Shown here: one piece after another, positions 38,107-49,927 of the stretch
Layout: the number at the start of each line of letters is the position of its first letter
Position numbering within the stretch: the stretch's first letter is position 1
NCBI GenBank assembly: GCA_951230915.1
Contig: OX579640.1
Coordinates: 20,108,981 to 20,172,980 of the forward strand
Reading direction: 5' to 3'
DNA length: 64,000 nt
From: Antitrichia curtipendula
Taxonomy: Eukaryota > Streptophyta > Bryopsida > Hypnales > Leucodontaceae
Notes under the pieces: generated by a model
Told to the model about the DNA's origin: nothing
What the model saw: the letters and a program-made list of their open reading frames with translations, nothing else
The model's database searches: none
Program-made: the position numbers and the translations under genes

Positions 38107-40849
38107 ATGCATTGAACATTGGCAATTGATTTTTCTTCTTACAAAACACCCTCCAACTTTTAGAGGTTTATAGCAAGTTTACCATTTAAACTATCTTGTA
38201 AACATTCCATTCAACATGAGTGTATTAAATACATATAGTGTCAAAAATTGAAGTTAAATAAGTTATAAACTCTATCTTTATATTGTACAATTTCAATTTG
38301 TTTAACCTACTAAGGTAAACCTTCCTATTTGTGCAATGTGAGAATTTCTACCACTTGTAGTCAATATCTTATATTTACACTTAATTTTTTTGATATTTGA
38401 TAGACTTGCTATTTATCGCACAAAGCTAATGACCGGACAACCAACATTTTAATGACCACATAGTAACCGCATAACATGATGATTAGAATTTGCATGATTA
38501 GAAACGCAATGGAATATGAACTTGCATAGTGACTGCATACTGTGCGGTAAATGGTTGTAAAAAACTTTAAATTAGATTTCAACCTCATTGCTTTTAAGTT
38601 GCAATAAAATTTGTGGAAAAAACCCTTTTTGCATTTTATTAAGATGAATCATAACATGAAATTTGATAATCGTGCCAAATTTCAGAGTATTTGAGTCTCT
38701 ATTTTATTGTAGAGAAGTATTTGAATTTTGCATGTGCAATGATTGGCAAGTTTACTATGGGTCGTTGCTAGAAACACTTGCCATTTTTGACTCAAAATGG
38801 CCTAGTAATGTAGTATCATGACCACTTAGAATAATTTTTTAAATGAAATAAAATATGGATAATTTATAAAGAATTGAAAAAAGTATGTCTCTCACAATTC
38901 AGATCTAGAAAAATTTATCTCTGAAATTTTATGTACAAAAAAAGAGGAATGGAAATTATCAAGAAAATAGATAAATAGTAAAAAATAATTAAAAATAAGT
39001 TTAAATTTAAAAAAAAAATTCTAACTTGAAGGTGCTCCTTCTTGACAATTTCATCTTTGGAAAGAAAAATTGTGTCCTTTGCACTTGCGCAAAGGTAGTG
39101 CACTTTGAGCATATGCAAAAGGTTGACACTTTATTATTTTTAGAAAGTTTATTTACATGCTTGTATAAATTTTGTAGAAGCCCTTATATCCCAATTTTCA
39201 CCTTCAAAGTTGCAGTTTTGGATTGAAAATAGTACTTACACACTCCAAAATGGCCAAGGTAGACATCCAATTGGGAACAATTTAAAAAAATAATAAACCA
39301 ATTTTTATAAATTAAAAAAAAATTACACAAAGTCTATAACTACTACATGTACCTTCATTTCAAATTCCATAGAAAATGAGCATATAACACAAAAGTTATG
39401 AGCAAAAAATGACTTGTCTAAGGCCAAAGGTACGGAAAAAAAGGACAAGTGTTTCTTGCAACAATCCCTATATACACTATCAATACCGTGGCACAATTTC
39501 AGTCAATCACCCTTCCTTGTAAATTATCATGACTATGTTCATTTCATCATCCACATAAAATATTTGTCCACATCAAGGTTTTCTATCATGACGTGACGTT
39601 GTTTTTTCTTGTCATGATGTCTATCAATGTCAGTCGAGACAATGTGTCGGTGTCTAACACATCAAAATTCACATCAATCAAAATAAACAAATTTTTTTGA
39701 TAGCTTGAATGGCATGTCCATCAATTTGGACAAGCAAGCCATTGACGGGTCGTTTACACCATCCAAAAAACTATTCAATTATTTACATATTTGATGATTG
39801 GGACCATTTGTCGACCTGATCGTCAACTTGAATGTACAAGCTGTCAAAAAAGAGAATTATATATATTTGACAGATCCTGATGGACGATGAAGTTGAATCT
39901 TGACGTTTTGATAATGTAACAGATGTTGAGACCAGTGCATGAGAGATTACTTTAGTTTAAATTGAACTCGTAGATACGCATTTTCCTATTAAAATGGTAT
40001 AATTAAATAGTGTTGATTTTATGCCAAATACAATTGCAAAATATTTTTTGAATATATAGAATTGAGAATGGTTGAATTAATGATTAAAAAGTCATTATAA
40101 ATGAAATGAACTATAAACTATGAATTGGTGCAATAGTAAATTACTTGTGCACAATATTGAGTGCAATTCTTGAGTTTTTTTGAAAGACCTACATGAAAGA
40201 GTTGATTAATTAGGTGGTTGTACAAATTGGTGAGTAAAGACCTAAAAGAACATAAATTAATGTTCCATGTTTCTTAATTGATCATTTCAAATCAATATAT
40301 ATATATAATAACAACATAAAATAATAATTTTAATTTTACAAAATAAATTAATTTCAATTATAAAAATATAAATTGTTTGTGATTCTTCAAACATTTTGTA
40401 ACACATCTTTCAAATTGGTTGTAGTTTTAGATGTTAAAGGATTAAAGGTCTTCTTTGAGATATCTTTCATGAGTTTCACTACAAGAATTCTTTAATCAAT
40501 CTTGTCTTTTAGACTCTAAGTTTGTTGACTCCTTGATGTCCACAAGTTGCAAATGTAACTTCCTAAGAAGTGCAGTGTTCTGAAAACAGTTGCAATACTC
40601 ACCATCAACTAGTAAGAGTGCCAAAATAGTTGATCGTAGTATGATGATCCTCATAAATAGTAAGCTCACTAAAAGCATCAATCTAAATAGACGTGAGCTC
40701 CCAATTTGTCACTTGGGACTCGTAGAATTATTTTTTTGGAAATTTGCAATTTAAAGTTAAGAAAAATATACAAAAAGCCATAAAAAGAGTGTAGAACCAA
40801 AATAGGGTTGTAACATACCCATTATAGTATTTGGTCTAGATTTGTGTTT
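38103..40849. other. Intergenic, AT-rich
   Basis: No gene seen. It contains one copy of a dispersed repeat at about 39,690-39,930, listed separately, and an isolated CACTACAAGAA word at about 40,478 without a matching end. Confidence 0.45.
39690..39930 (+). repeat. Dispersed repeat with GTCCATCAATTTGGAC-type hairpin, copy 1
   Basis: The order of words matches 45,130-45,310: a hairpin around CATCAATTTGGACAAGC, TATATATTTGACAGATCCTG, TGACGGAC/TGATGGACG, GTTGAATCTTGACGTTTTG and GATGTTGAGAC. The class is unknown. Confidence 0.6.
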
Positions 40850-42425
40850 AGACTTAGAATCCCACCAAATCGGGCCCAAAAATAGGTAGAAAGAACGAAA
40901 CGGTTGGATTTGTAGGATTCAAGTCACATAGGCCCAAAAGGGCTAAATCCCACCATGAATGTGGCAATTCATGGCTAAGTCGGTCCGAGGGATCCACAAC
41001 GAGGCCACTAGGTCGGGTCCTAGGGTTAGGTTTAGAATTCCCCAAACCCCAATTGTTAGCATGCAGGAGCCACTAACGCAAGACCGAGCCCGTGGAGGAA
41101 TCTACAGCCCGAGGATGGTGTCCTAGGGTAAATTCCATGCCAGGAGTCCAACGACGAAATCGATTCGCCAAGATTCCTCTATCCACAAAAGATTCCCGCA
41201 CCGTTGCTAATTCAAGGAGATGGCCAATTCATCTCCACTGACCAATTGTGCCAGGTAAGGAAACGCACCTGCACATCTTTCATGTAACCCCATGAGAGGT
41301 CCTGTGAAAAGACCCGTCATCTTCCGACTTGCAGAAGAACCTTTTGCGGATGGTCAACCCTGGTAACCTCCAACGGGAATTTCATGGAAATTACCCCGGT
41401 TGCCAGAAAATCTCACTAAAAATTATACTAGCTTGTTTTATGTTAATAATGCGCTCCGTGAAGTTTCGCGACATTCCAATAGCAGCAAGTACCCGAACCG
41501 GCGAGATTCCTCGAGAATTAATCGCGTGACGAGGTCCCCGCCACGTAGACCGGCATTCCGGGACCATACGACGGCGGAACAAAGTCAACCAAGAGTCTTT
41601 TCCGACTCCCTCACACCTACCGGAGAACCCTAAGCTATTTACATTTCTCAAAATAGGAGACCCCCAATATCTAGGATTTTACCACGGTTTAGTTTTTTAA
41701 ACTAAATTAGCCTACGATGGTTTTTTGTCCTTGGTGTCGGGGGTACGAGGGTCATGGACTAAACACGGCGATCTGGAGCCAATGGCGCAATCCGTTTGAC
41801 GATTGGAATAAATCTCCAAAAGTTAGGAGGTTGGTTCAGCGTAGATAGGTAAAAGTAGTTTTTTAGGGATTAGGATGAAAATCTTTGAAGATGAGGATGA
41901 AAATCCAAGTTGATAAGGTTACTTTAGAGCTCTTGAGGGGAAGGTGGGGCCTTAGAAACCTATTTAAGGTCCCCATTTTTCTCTCTTGAACACCCCCAAA
42001 TCTTGTTTTGGGTCCGTGGATCCAACTTATGTTGGGATTTTTGGCGTTTTAGCCAAGAAACCTCTACGGTATTTTTGGAGCACTTTTTGCTCCTATTGTT
42101 GTTATATCTCGAGCTTTGAAGGTCCTTGAGGGTCCTTCTACCTTGCCTTGTACACACTTTGTGTGTGTTTGTGTATACTCTTGTTGTTATTCGAAAGTCT
42201 TTCTATCTTTGGTGTATCCTTGTGAACTAACTTGTTTGTTGAGAGTCTTTTGTCATTGTACTAACCCTAAAGCAACTTCCCACCGTACCTTGGCAATGCC
42301 GCTTTGGGGGGCCTTTAGTCTTTGAGTGTTGCCTTATGACTAACTCCCTTGTGATTACTTGAGTTCTATGCGTGTTGTGGGTACTATTTAGAAACTAACC
42401 TTGTCCTTCTTTTATCGGCATTGTA
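40850..42425. other. GC-raised, gene-free block, probably transposon-derived
   Basis: 40,850-41,640 is clearly richer in GC than its flanks and carries several overlapping frames of 60-86 codons on both strands, none with a recognisable domain. 41,640-42,425 continues as unremarkable sequence up to the 94 bp tandem array. Together with the two arrays that follow, this resembles the non-coding part of a large retroelement, but no terminal repeats, primer-binding site or polymerase motif could be identified. Confidence 0.35.
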
Positions 42426-42712
42426 GTGGTCCCCCTCCGGGACGACGAAGCTTTGACATTGTGGAGTGCTTTCTTTAAGTGTTTTTTGTCCACCTTCTTC
42501 TAACTTCTCTCTTGTTAAGTGGACCCCCCCTTCGGGACGGCGAAGCTTTGACCTTGTTATGTGTTTTTTTTAGAGTGTGTTTTCCTACCTTCTTCTAAAG
42601 TCTCCCTTGTTGGGTGGACCCCCCTTTGGGACAGCGGAGCTTTGAACCTATGTGTTAGAAATTGTCATAGAATTTAGAGTGTCATCAAAAATACGGCGAA
42701 GCTTTGAACCCC
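42426..42712 (+). repeat. About 94 bp tandem repeat, three units plus a partial
   Basis: GTGGACCCCCCTTCGGGACG-GCGAAGCTTTGA-type starts occur at 42426, 42519 and 42614, and a truncated fourth (ACGGCGAAGCTTTGAACC) at about 42,692. Each unit also has CACCTTCTTCTAA-TCTC-CTTGTT near its end. Confidence 0.85.
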
Positions 42713-43810
42713 CCTTTCTTTTGATCATTTCAACGTAGTTAGGCCTTTTTGCCTTATTTGGGTCAAATTGTTATTGTAATATTAGTCTTTCTTTAGGGCC
42801 GAGACCAAGGGTGTGGTCAGACCGCTAAGAAGAAGGTTTAGTACAAATTGAAGTTTAGAATCTCAGAGCAGAGGTCAAGAGCTTTCCAAAAACATAAAGT
42901 ACAAAGAAAACCGAGTTGAATTGAGAGAAATATAAGCGGATGAAGTTTCAATCACTAATTAGTACTCAAAACTTCATCCATGCATAACTTTTGCTAGGGA
43001 AGTCCGATTTGCAAGTTCCACATCAACTTAGAAAGCTAGTTTTAGCCTCTACAAAAAAAACATATTGAAAGTCTAAAAATAGTAATCTGTCAAAAGTCAG
43101 ACCGAGAGCTAAGGCATTTTGATAGGGAGATTAAAAAATAGATTAGGAGGAAAGGGAGGAAAAGGAAAGAAAGGGAAGGGAGAGAATAGAAGTGACATCT
43201 CTACGCGCACACCTGTAAAACAAGCACCTCCAATTCTCTCACCACCACAGAAACGATAAAACAAGAATGGAAGGAGATTAGGAAGAAGGAGTTGAAATAG
43301 GCGGAAGAAGGAGAGAGACGATCAATAGTGGCCTAGGCTAGAGTGGTAGGAAAATCTCAAAAGTCCCTCACGGCCATTGGAAGGAGAATTAGGATGACGC
43401 AATGACAAACGTAAGAAGGTAGTTAGCCTTTCAATTATTAGCGTCATAGGCGTAAGACCATATTAAAAGTTTAGGTAGAATAGTGTTAGTGTAGAAAGAG
43501 AGAAAGGGAAAGAAAAAGAGAGAGAAGGGAAGGAGAAAGAAGAAGGAAGGGAAACAAAAGGTTTTAGATCACACGGGATCCACAATTTTTATAACATAAG
43601 CGGGTAAACTTGGGGAAAAATTTCCACGACCAAAGGACCACCATGGAGTATGGAAATGGACGCGCGGATGCGGACGAGCGCATTTCCGACACCGGTAGTG
43701 ACGAGGTAAGTCCTTGAATCAAAACTTGGTGTTTCTCCTTATTAGTATTGATTTTTTTTCCTTAATTAGCCTGTTCAAGTGAATAGTGACCCAAAATAAG
43801 TCAAGATAAA
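42713..43810. other. Gene-free block with purine tract
   Basis: 43,130-43,560 is dominated by G/A-rich runs (GGAAGGGAGAGAAT-like words on the plus strand). No gene seen. Confidence 0.5.
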
Positions 43811-44150
43811 AATTTAGAATTAAAAAGTAGGAGTACAAATTTAGAGTTAAATTTAGGCGTAAACATTTAGAGTTAAGTTTAGGAGTAAAAATCTAAGAGT
43901 TAAAAGTAGGAGTACAAATTTAGAGTTAAATTTAGGAGTAAAAATCTAGAGTTAAATATTAGGAGTAAAAATTTGGAGTTAAATTTAGGAGTAAAAATCC
44001 AGAGTTAAATTTAGGAGTAAACATTTAGAGTTAAATTTAGGAGTAAAAATCTAGAGTTAAATATTAGGAGTAAAAATTTGGAGTTAAATTTAGGAGTAAA
44101 AATCCAGAGTTAAATTTAGGAGTAAAAATCTAGAGTTATATTTAGAAGTT
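43811..44150 (+). repeat. About 26 bp tandem array with higher-order period
   Basis: Around a dozen diverged units of the form GAGTTAAATTTAGGAGTAAA plus a variable AATCTA/ATTTG/AATCCA. A variant unit with ATATTAGGAG occurs at about 43,951 and again at 44,056, so groups of four units recur with a period of about 105 bp. Confidence 0.9.
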
Positions 44151-44689
44151 GGAAATTAGAGGAAAAAATTAAGCTTAGGGTTAGCCGTAGGATTGAAACT
44201 TCTGAGAGAAGTGTCAAACCTCCAAAAATAGTCTTCAACACTCATGGAAGGAACGTAAAGGTTCCCCGCTCACGTAGTTAGGGACGTTAGAAATGACGCC
44301 AACTACCCAGCCAACCTTATACATAGGATAGACAGTTAGGGAGTTAGGAATTACCAATCACCTTTGCTCATCACAGTCAGCTTTTTAGTTATCCATGCAA
44401 TTCTAGTAGTATTCGCTGCCATCCACGACACTCAGAAAACGTTAGCATAAAAAGATCCATTACTTGGAAGGCACAGTGGACCGCGTTCACAACACCCCCA
44501 TATATTTAAAAGGTGGATAAAGGCATAGAACCTGATCGGTGTTCGCCCAATTACCAAGGGTGGGTAATCTTGCGCCCACAATAGACAAGCCATTTATGGG
44601 TTGTCTAGGTGTGGAGGCTGTCTTTTGAGTGGATAGTGAGGGACATGTGCATTTTCAATTAATGCACCTCCCCTCCATTCACTCAAAAG
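44151..44689. other. Gene-free block
   Basis: Nothing recognised apart from a short hairpin (AGACAAGCCATTTATGGGTTGTCT) at about 44,584-44,607, which must be read as two arms, AGACAAGCC and GGGTTGTCT. Confidence 0.4.
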
Positions 44690-45120
44690 AATCCCATTAA
44701 AAAAATTTTAAATTATCTATACCCCCCCTTCTTCCATTTTGTGATAAATTTAAAAATAAATAAATTTGTTACACCCCTCTCCCCTCTTCCATTTTTGTGA
44801 TTAAATTCTTTTTAATTGCCCCGCCATCCCTACTCCTCCTATTTGAATTTGAGAGACTAATTATCAGTTGCAAACAATATGGGATACATTGTTCACTATA
44901 TTTTTACCATATATATACCATATATATGCCGTATCCATATCCCATATCTGGACCATATTTATATCCCAAACCGTACTTGTATCCATATTTTTTATTTTCC
45001 CAAATCAACGGCAAATGAGAAGGGGGGGGAGATTTTCTCAACCGAGGGATCAACAACCCTCATTTTTTTTAATAGAGGGGTGGCGGTTAATGGGATGTTT
45101 CTGTAAACTCAGGTTAGTCT
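44690..45120 (+). repeat. Dispersed repeat with degenerate ATATCC-type core, copy 2
   Basis: Counterpart of 18,180-18,640, with the same pyrimidine-rich lead, CAAACAATATGGGATA, a core of CCATAT/GTATCC-like words at about 44,900-44,990, then AAATCAACGGCAAATGAGAA. The core is more AT-rich than in copy 1. Three overlapping Tyr/Ile/Pro-rich frames across it are by-products of the repeat. Confidence 0.6.
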
Positions 45121-45129
45121 AGGTCATCC

Positions 45130-45310
45130 AGAAAATATTTATTTACTTAATCGCGTGGATGACTTGTCCGTCAATTTTGGACGGACAAGCCATCCAAAAA
45201 GGAAAAAAAAACTAAATAAATAAATAAAAATTATTTATATATATTAGATCTTGACGGACGTTGGAGTTAAAATCCTAGCGTTTTGTTGGTGTGATGGATG
45301 TCGAGACATG
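45130..45310 (+). repeat. Dispersed repeat with hairpin, copy 2
   Basis: GGATGACTTGTCCGTC and GACGGACAAGCCATCC (45,157-45,195) form a hairpin with one mismatch and a loop of about seven bases. It is followed by GATCTTGACGGACGTTGGAG and GTGATGGATGTCGAGACATG, paralleling copy 1 at 39,690-39,930. Confidence 0.65.
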
Positions 45311-46866
45311 ACATGACACTAAAAAATCCTAGTCCACATGCTTACTCATTGTACTATGAAAATTTGTATATATTAGAATATGTAACATTTCATGAACCCT
45401 ATAGTAGCCCTACATATTATGTAAAAAATTTCCTCTTCAAGTTAAATGAACTCTATATATTAATTCCCATAGTTTAAAAAAAAATTGATAGTGATCTCTC
45501 CAAGATAGGGATAAGCAAGATCTTTAGAGGGGATGCTTTCAACTCCAATGTCACTTTCTAATGAAGGAAAATCTTCCAAGATAACTAGGTCTAAGATGCC
45601 TCAATAGAAACTTGTCTAATGTTCTTCAAACCTATTTATGTTTGGCCTTGCTTTCACTATTACTAGCTCTAGCGCCACTTTCCAAGCTCTACACCTACAT
45701 ATGCTACAACAATCACGCATTAATGTTTCTTTCATTGTTTTGTTGTTTTAAGGGTTTAGGATTTATGTAGAAGGTAACAACACTTAAAAAAATTCTAATA
45801 TGGATTTGAGCACATTTCTATTACTAAACTAAAACTTTTGTTGGATCTTTTTGGTAGTCAAAGGGGATTTTAGATTATCCTTAAATGTATTTTATGGATT
45901 TCGTATGAATAATCTATTTATAGAAAGTTTGAATTTCTAATTATATGAATAGTTAGTTTAAATAATTTCAATACTCTTGGCTTTAATTAATAGGGATACA
46001 CTTTACACCAATATTTTGAAGGCCTACATGATATTAGATTTGCCAATTTAGTTTACTAATGTGCTGATGTGGAAGAATGTATGTTTGGAGCACTATAAAA
46101 GGCTAATTGCTTATGCAACAACTATGACTACAAAAGATTTGACATTTTTTAATGTATACAAAGATGATTTGGTGATGATTGATGATCTAATCGCGATTTG
46201 CTTGTACTTTTCATCAATTATATGATTCTACAATAAAGTTTTTAAATTTTGTGAAGGTAATGGAGGGCAAGGTTCATGAGTAGGCTTGCTATTTGTTCAG
46301 TGATTTTATAAGAGATGGTATACAATTTTTGATTTGATTTTGGAGTACTTTGTTCTATGGAGGCTACACAATTCAGAAGTGTAAAGGCAACTAGAAGGTA
46401 GCTAAGATGGCCTTTGTTCCAAAGAATTGGAATCAAGAATATGACTGGCCTTCCATTGTTATTAAGGTGGGAATTGCAAAAGTTCTCTTTCCCTTGAATC
46501 ATGATGTACATTTTTGGATTGTCAATAACAAAGATTTGACATGCATTGTGATATATTGATAGTTAATAATGTTCTATTAAATATGATCACAATTGAGAGG
46601 TACGAAGATGTGTCAACTATGATTGGACCAAATATACAACCAAAATAGGCTTAGCTTGTGACAATTGACAAAATTGGAGTTATATTTGATCCTCTACTAG
46701 ATGTGCAACTACATATATGATAATCATATGAATTTTTTCCTCAAAGAAATTTCCTTAGTCAATCCAACAACTTTATGAAGTTGTAACATGCTTGAAAAGT
46801 TGAAATGGTCTATTTTTAAAACCACAAATTGCGTTGGAATCACACAAAAGAATACTCGATGATCAT

Positions 46867-46954
<88 letters not shown>

Positions 46955-48589
46955 CATAAACATTTTACTATCTTCTACAAATTCTTGATCATGGGATTTT
47001 GATCCAGTGAATTTGCAAGCCAAATTCAACTTTCATATACCATAAGCTTTCACTACTAAAGAAATTGATGTCCATTCCAACATAGAGTTAGCATGGTTTT
47101 GTTAATAAATAGGATTGATTAAGACATCTTAATTTGAACACTTATTAGCATAGTTTTGTTGATTATGCCACATAGGATGAATGTCCTCATAAATGTGCCA
47201 CGTCAATTAAGATCAATTGTGACATCATTACAACATATTTTTATTATTTTATTATTTTAAATATTTTTATTCAAACATTTGCCATGTAGGTTGTCAGGTA
47301 GGCAAAACTTGCCATGCAAGCAGGGCTACCTTACGAGCAAACCTTATTCATAAGGCATAGTGAGTACATTGATGCCAAATAATTACTTAAAGTTTTCAAA
47401 GTAGATTATGCATTTCAAAATGTAGGATAAAAAATTCACTATTATATTCAAAGAATTTCTTCCACTTCCTTAGAAACTTGCCATGATGGACTAGAGCACC
47501 ATCTTATATAAGCATCAAATTGAACCTTCTACACAAAAAGACAATTTTGAGGTTGATGGCTTAGTTTTTGAGTTTCTAGGCATTTAGAGGCTTTTACTTT
47601 GTAAGAACAATAGACACATTGGACTAGGGCATTAGTTTACCTATGTCTTTACATTTCATGCTCTTTCAGTGCATTCCAACAATTAGAGTTCTTTATTTGG
47701 TGCTTAATGTTCTTGTCTGCATTGTGAAAAATGAAATTTGAAGAGAAAGCAATAATCTCATAAATATCCATGTAATTTTAGTTGTAATTGACAATCTAAA
47801 ACTTGGACTAGAAACTTATTTCATTTATTGCACAAATTTGAACAGAACTCAAATTAAATGGTGGGAAAAATGTATTGAATTAGAAACAATTAAGAAATGC
47901 ATAAAAGCAATGGCAAAACAAATTTGGAATGTCAATAAATCACGTTTCGACAACTGCAACAAAGGCTAAGTAGTCGAAGGGGTAGCAGCATTATGGGTGG
48001 ATCAAGTAGATATCATCCATTGGAAAAGAAAAAATATATAGCTAAATATTCCCTCAAAAATATTTAATGAAAATTGAACAAATTCATTTGTTGAGAAAAG
48101 AAAAATATGTTGCCAAATATTCTTTAAAAATTATATGTTTTTTGTCAATACAATGCTAAAAAACATCCCTCATCTACTACCATCCATTGACATTAGGTAC
48201 TCTCTTGGCTCTTGACAAGACACATTCTTGAACCTCTATATACATCTCCACATTTTCACAATACAATCCTATGAAGCCTTGCATCAAGTTGAGCAACTTT
48301 TGTAAAGCCTTGCATAAGTGATTTTTTTGAGCAACTTGTCACTCAAAAGCAATGCAATTTTTTTGAGGGAACATTGACAATATATTCTCCCTTCTACATT
48401 GGGTGATATTGCTAAATTGCTACAAAGAATGTTTTTCCATTTTGGATGAATGTGTGTAAATGTGGATGAATAAATTAGTTGTTGTCCACATTTTGTGTGT
48501 TTCTCCCGTATCTATGGATGTAAAGAGCTATAATGAAGGTGATTTTTTGCAAATTAAATAAGGTATGTACACCCACAATCCACACTACC
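45311..48589. other. Intergenic, AT-rich
   Basis: No gene seen; frames are short. It contains the (AT)n microsatellite listed below. Confidence 0.45.
46869..46952. repeat. (TA)n microsatellite
   Basis: About 41 uninterrupted TA units, the longest simple repeat in the window. Confidence 0.97.
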
Positions 48590-48850
48590 CAAAATGTGAC
48601 ACCTATAATTTGACCAAAGAAGGCCACAAAAACCTAGATCTCAATTACACAATCAAAACATGAGAATCTATAAGACTTTTAGTGTTGGTTTTTAGTACAC
48701 CTCAAGACAATACTTTGAAAAGTCAAAACATAACCTAGTCATAGAGTGTTCAAATAAAGCATGTAAAAGTTGACATCCTTTCTCCGTTACCAATAAGATC
48801 CAATAAAAATAATATATATATTTAATAATAGTAATTGGCTTTCAGTTGTA
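48590..48850 (+). repeat. Dispersed repeat, copy 2 (partner at 3,690-3,975)
   Basis: Shares AATCAAAACATGAGAATCTA, CTCAAGACAATACTTTGAAA and TATTTAATAATAGTAATT with copy 1, in the same order. A GC-richer segment (48,855-49,140) follows directly; it has open frames of 96 and 60 codons, but no recognised product. Confidence 0.6.
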
Positions 48851-49316
48851 ATTTGTGACGGTTACAAGTGGCACACACCTAAAGAATCGTGCTCTCATCT
48901 TTTCATCTCCCGGTTTCTCTATCAATAAGGTAGGTACACCCAAATGTGTCACTGACCTTAAACTGCCATCTCTATTCTATGTACATCTCCAAAATCAATT
49001 ATGTACCTATGTGGAAGAATCATTTCAGAACCAAACTTTGTTCCTTGATAACTTTTGCATACAGTATCCAAATGCCACATTCTCTGGTGTGTTGGAACCT
49101 CCTTTCACTTGCCAACAAGAACATATGAAAATTGGGCCAGTCTAATAATAGTAAATAGTCTCAGTAGCAAAAAGTGGCGGTTTTGGAGGTACCCACCTTA
49201 GTCTTTGACAGAGGATTCTACAGCTTCGTTTTCACTTGCCCCAAAACCTAAGCCTTCCTAAGTTAGTTCATCGTCATTTTCGGTGCGTTGAGTTGCAAAT
49301 CAAGGAACCACAAGTC

Positions 49317-49815
49317 ATGGTACGCACACACGTACAGGTGAACAACACGATTGCCAGACAACAAATTGGAGCTTCCTATCAAGACAGTTGTGGAGTATCA
49401 CATACCGTCGATGCCCAAGAAGCTGAAGGTGAGCCTGTTGTACGTGAATTGAAAGCTCAAATTGTTGAGGGTTGGTGCTACCATTGAGGACGCTGCATTG
49501 GTTTCATGCATTTATGATAGAACAAATTTCTGACAATTTAGCATCACATTGATATATGTTGTTGCAATGCCGTTTCTATGGATTGGATATATGCACCAAA
49601 TCGGTAGTCTGAACCCATCACTAGAGATGATGCAGAGTTGAATGAAATTATTAGGGCACGGTAGTGGACTCGACCTGATCCGCTGTCAATTCTTCAAAAG
49701 AAATGTCGAGTGCAGTCCGAAACTCCTGGAACGAGATTGCACTCCGTAACTCATGGAAATAGCTTTGAGGATTGGGATGAAGACGCATTTATTGGTCAAC
49801 CTAATCCGTGTTAGG
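49317..49815 (+). pseudogene. Doubtful short gene or gene remnant with in-frame stop
   Basis: From the ATG at 49317 a frame (MVRTHVQVNN...TVDAQEAE) runs to a canonical donor GAAG|GTGAGC at 49428. It rejoins in phase after CACTAGAG at 49627 with DDAELNEIIRAR. It then meets a TAG at 49662-49664 and stays open in the same frame to 49815 (SILQKKCRVQ, then NSFEDWDEDAFIGQPNPC). The composition looks protein-like on both sides of the stop. No in-phase intron removing the TAG was found. It may be a decayed gene, a gene whose splicing I have misread, or chance. No family recognised. Confidence 0.28.
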
Positions 49816-49927
49816 AAAGCATGTAGGTGATGTTAGGGCATCAGGATTTTTATACAGGATTTTCAGTGAGCGAGCGTTGCAAGATAAGGAATCAGTACCA
49901 ATTGGAGAGTCTGAATTTGCATTGGTG

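Noticed and set aside
37896..38129. Tyr-Ile repeat frame over the (AT)n tract
   Set aside because: Simple-sequence artefact; the same applies to the frame over 46,869-46,952.
40850..44600. LTR retrotransposon
   Set aside because: Composition and tandem arrays are suggestive, but no paired long terminal repeats, primer-binding site, or gag/pol motifs could be identified.
44797..45122. Three overlapping Tyr/Ile/Pro-rich frames
   Set aside because: Same cause as above, repeat array in the second copy.
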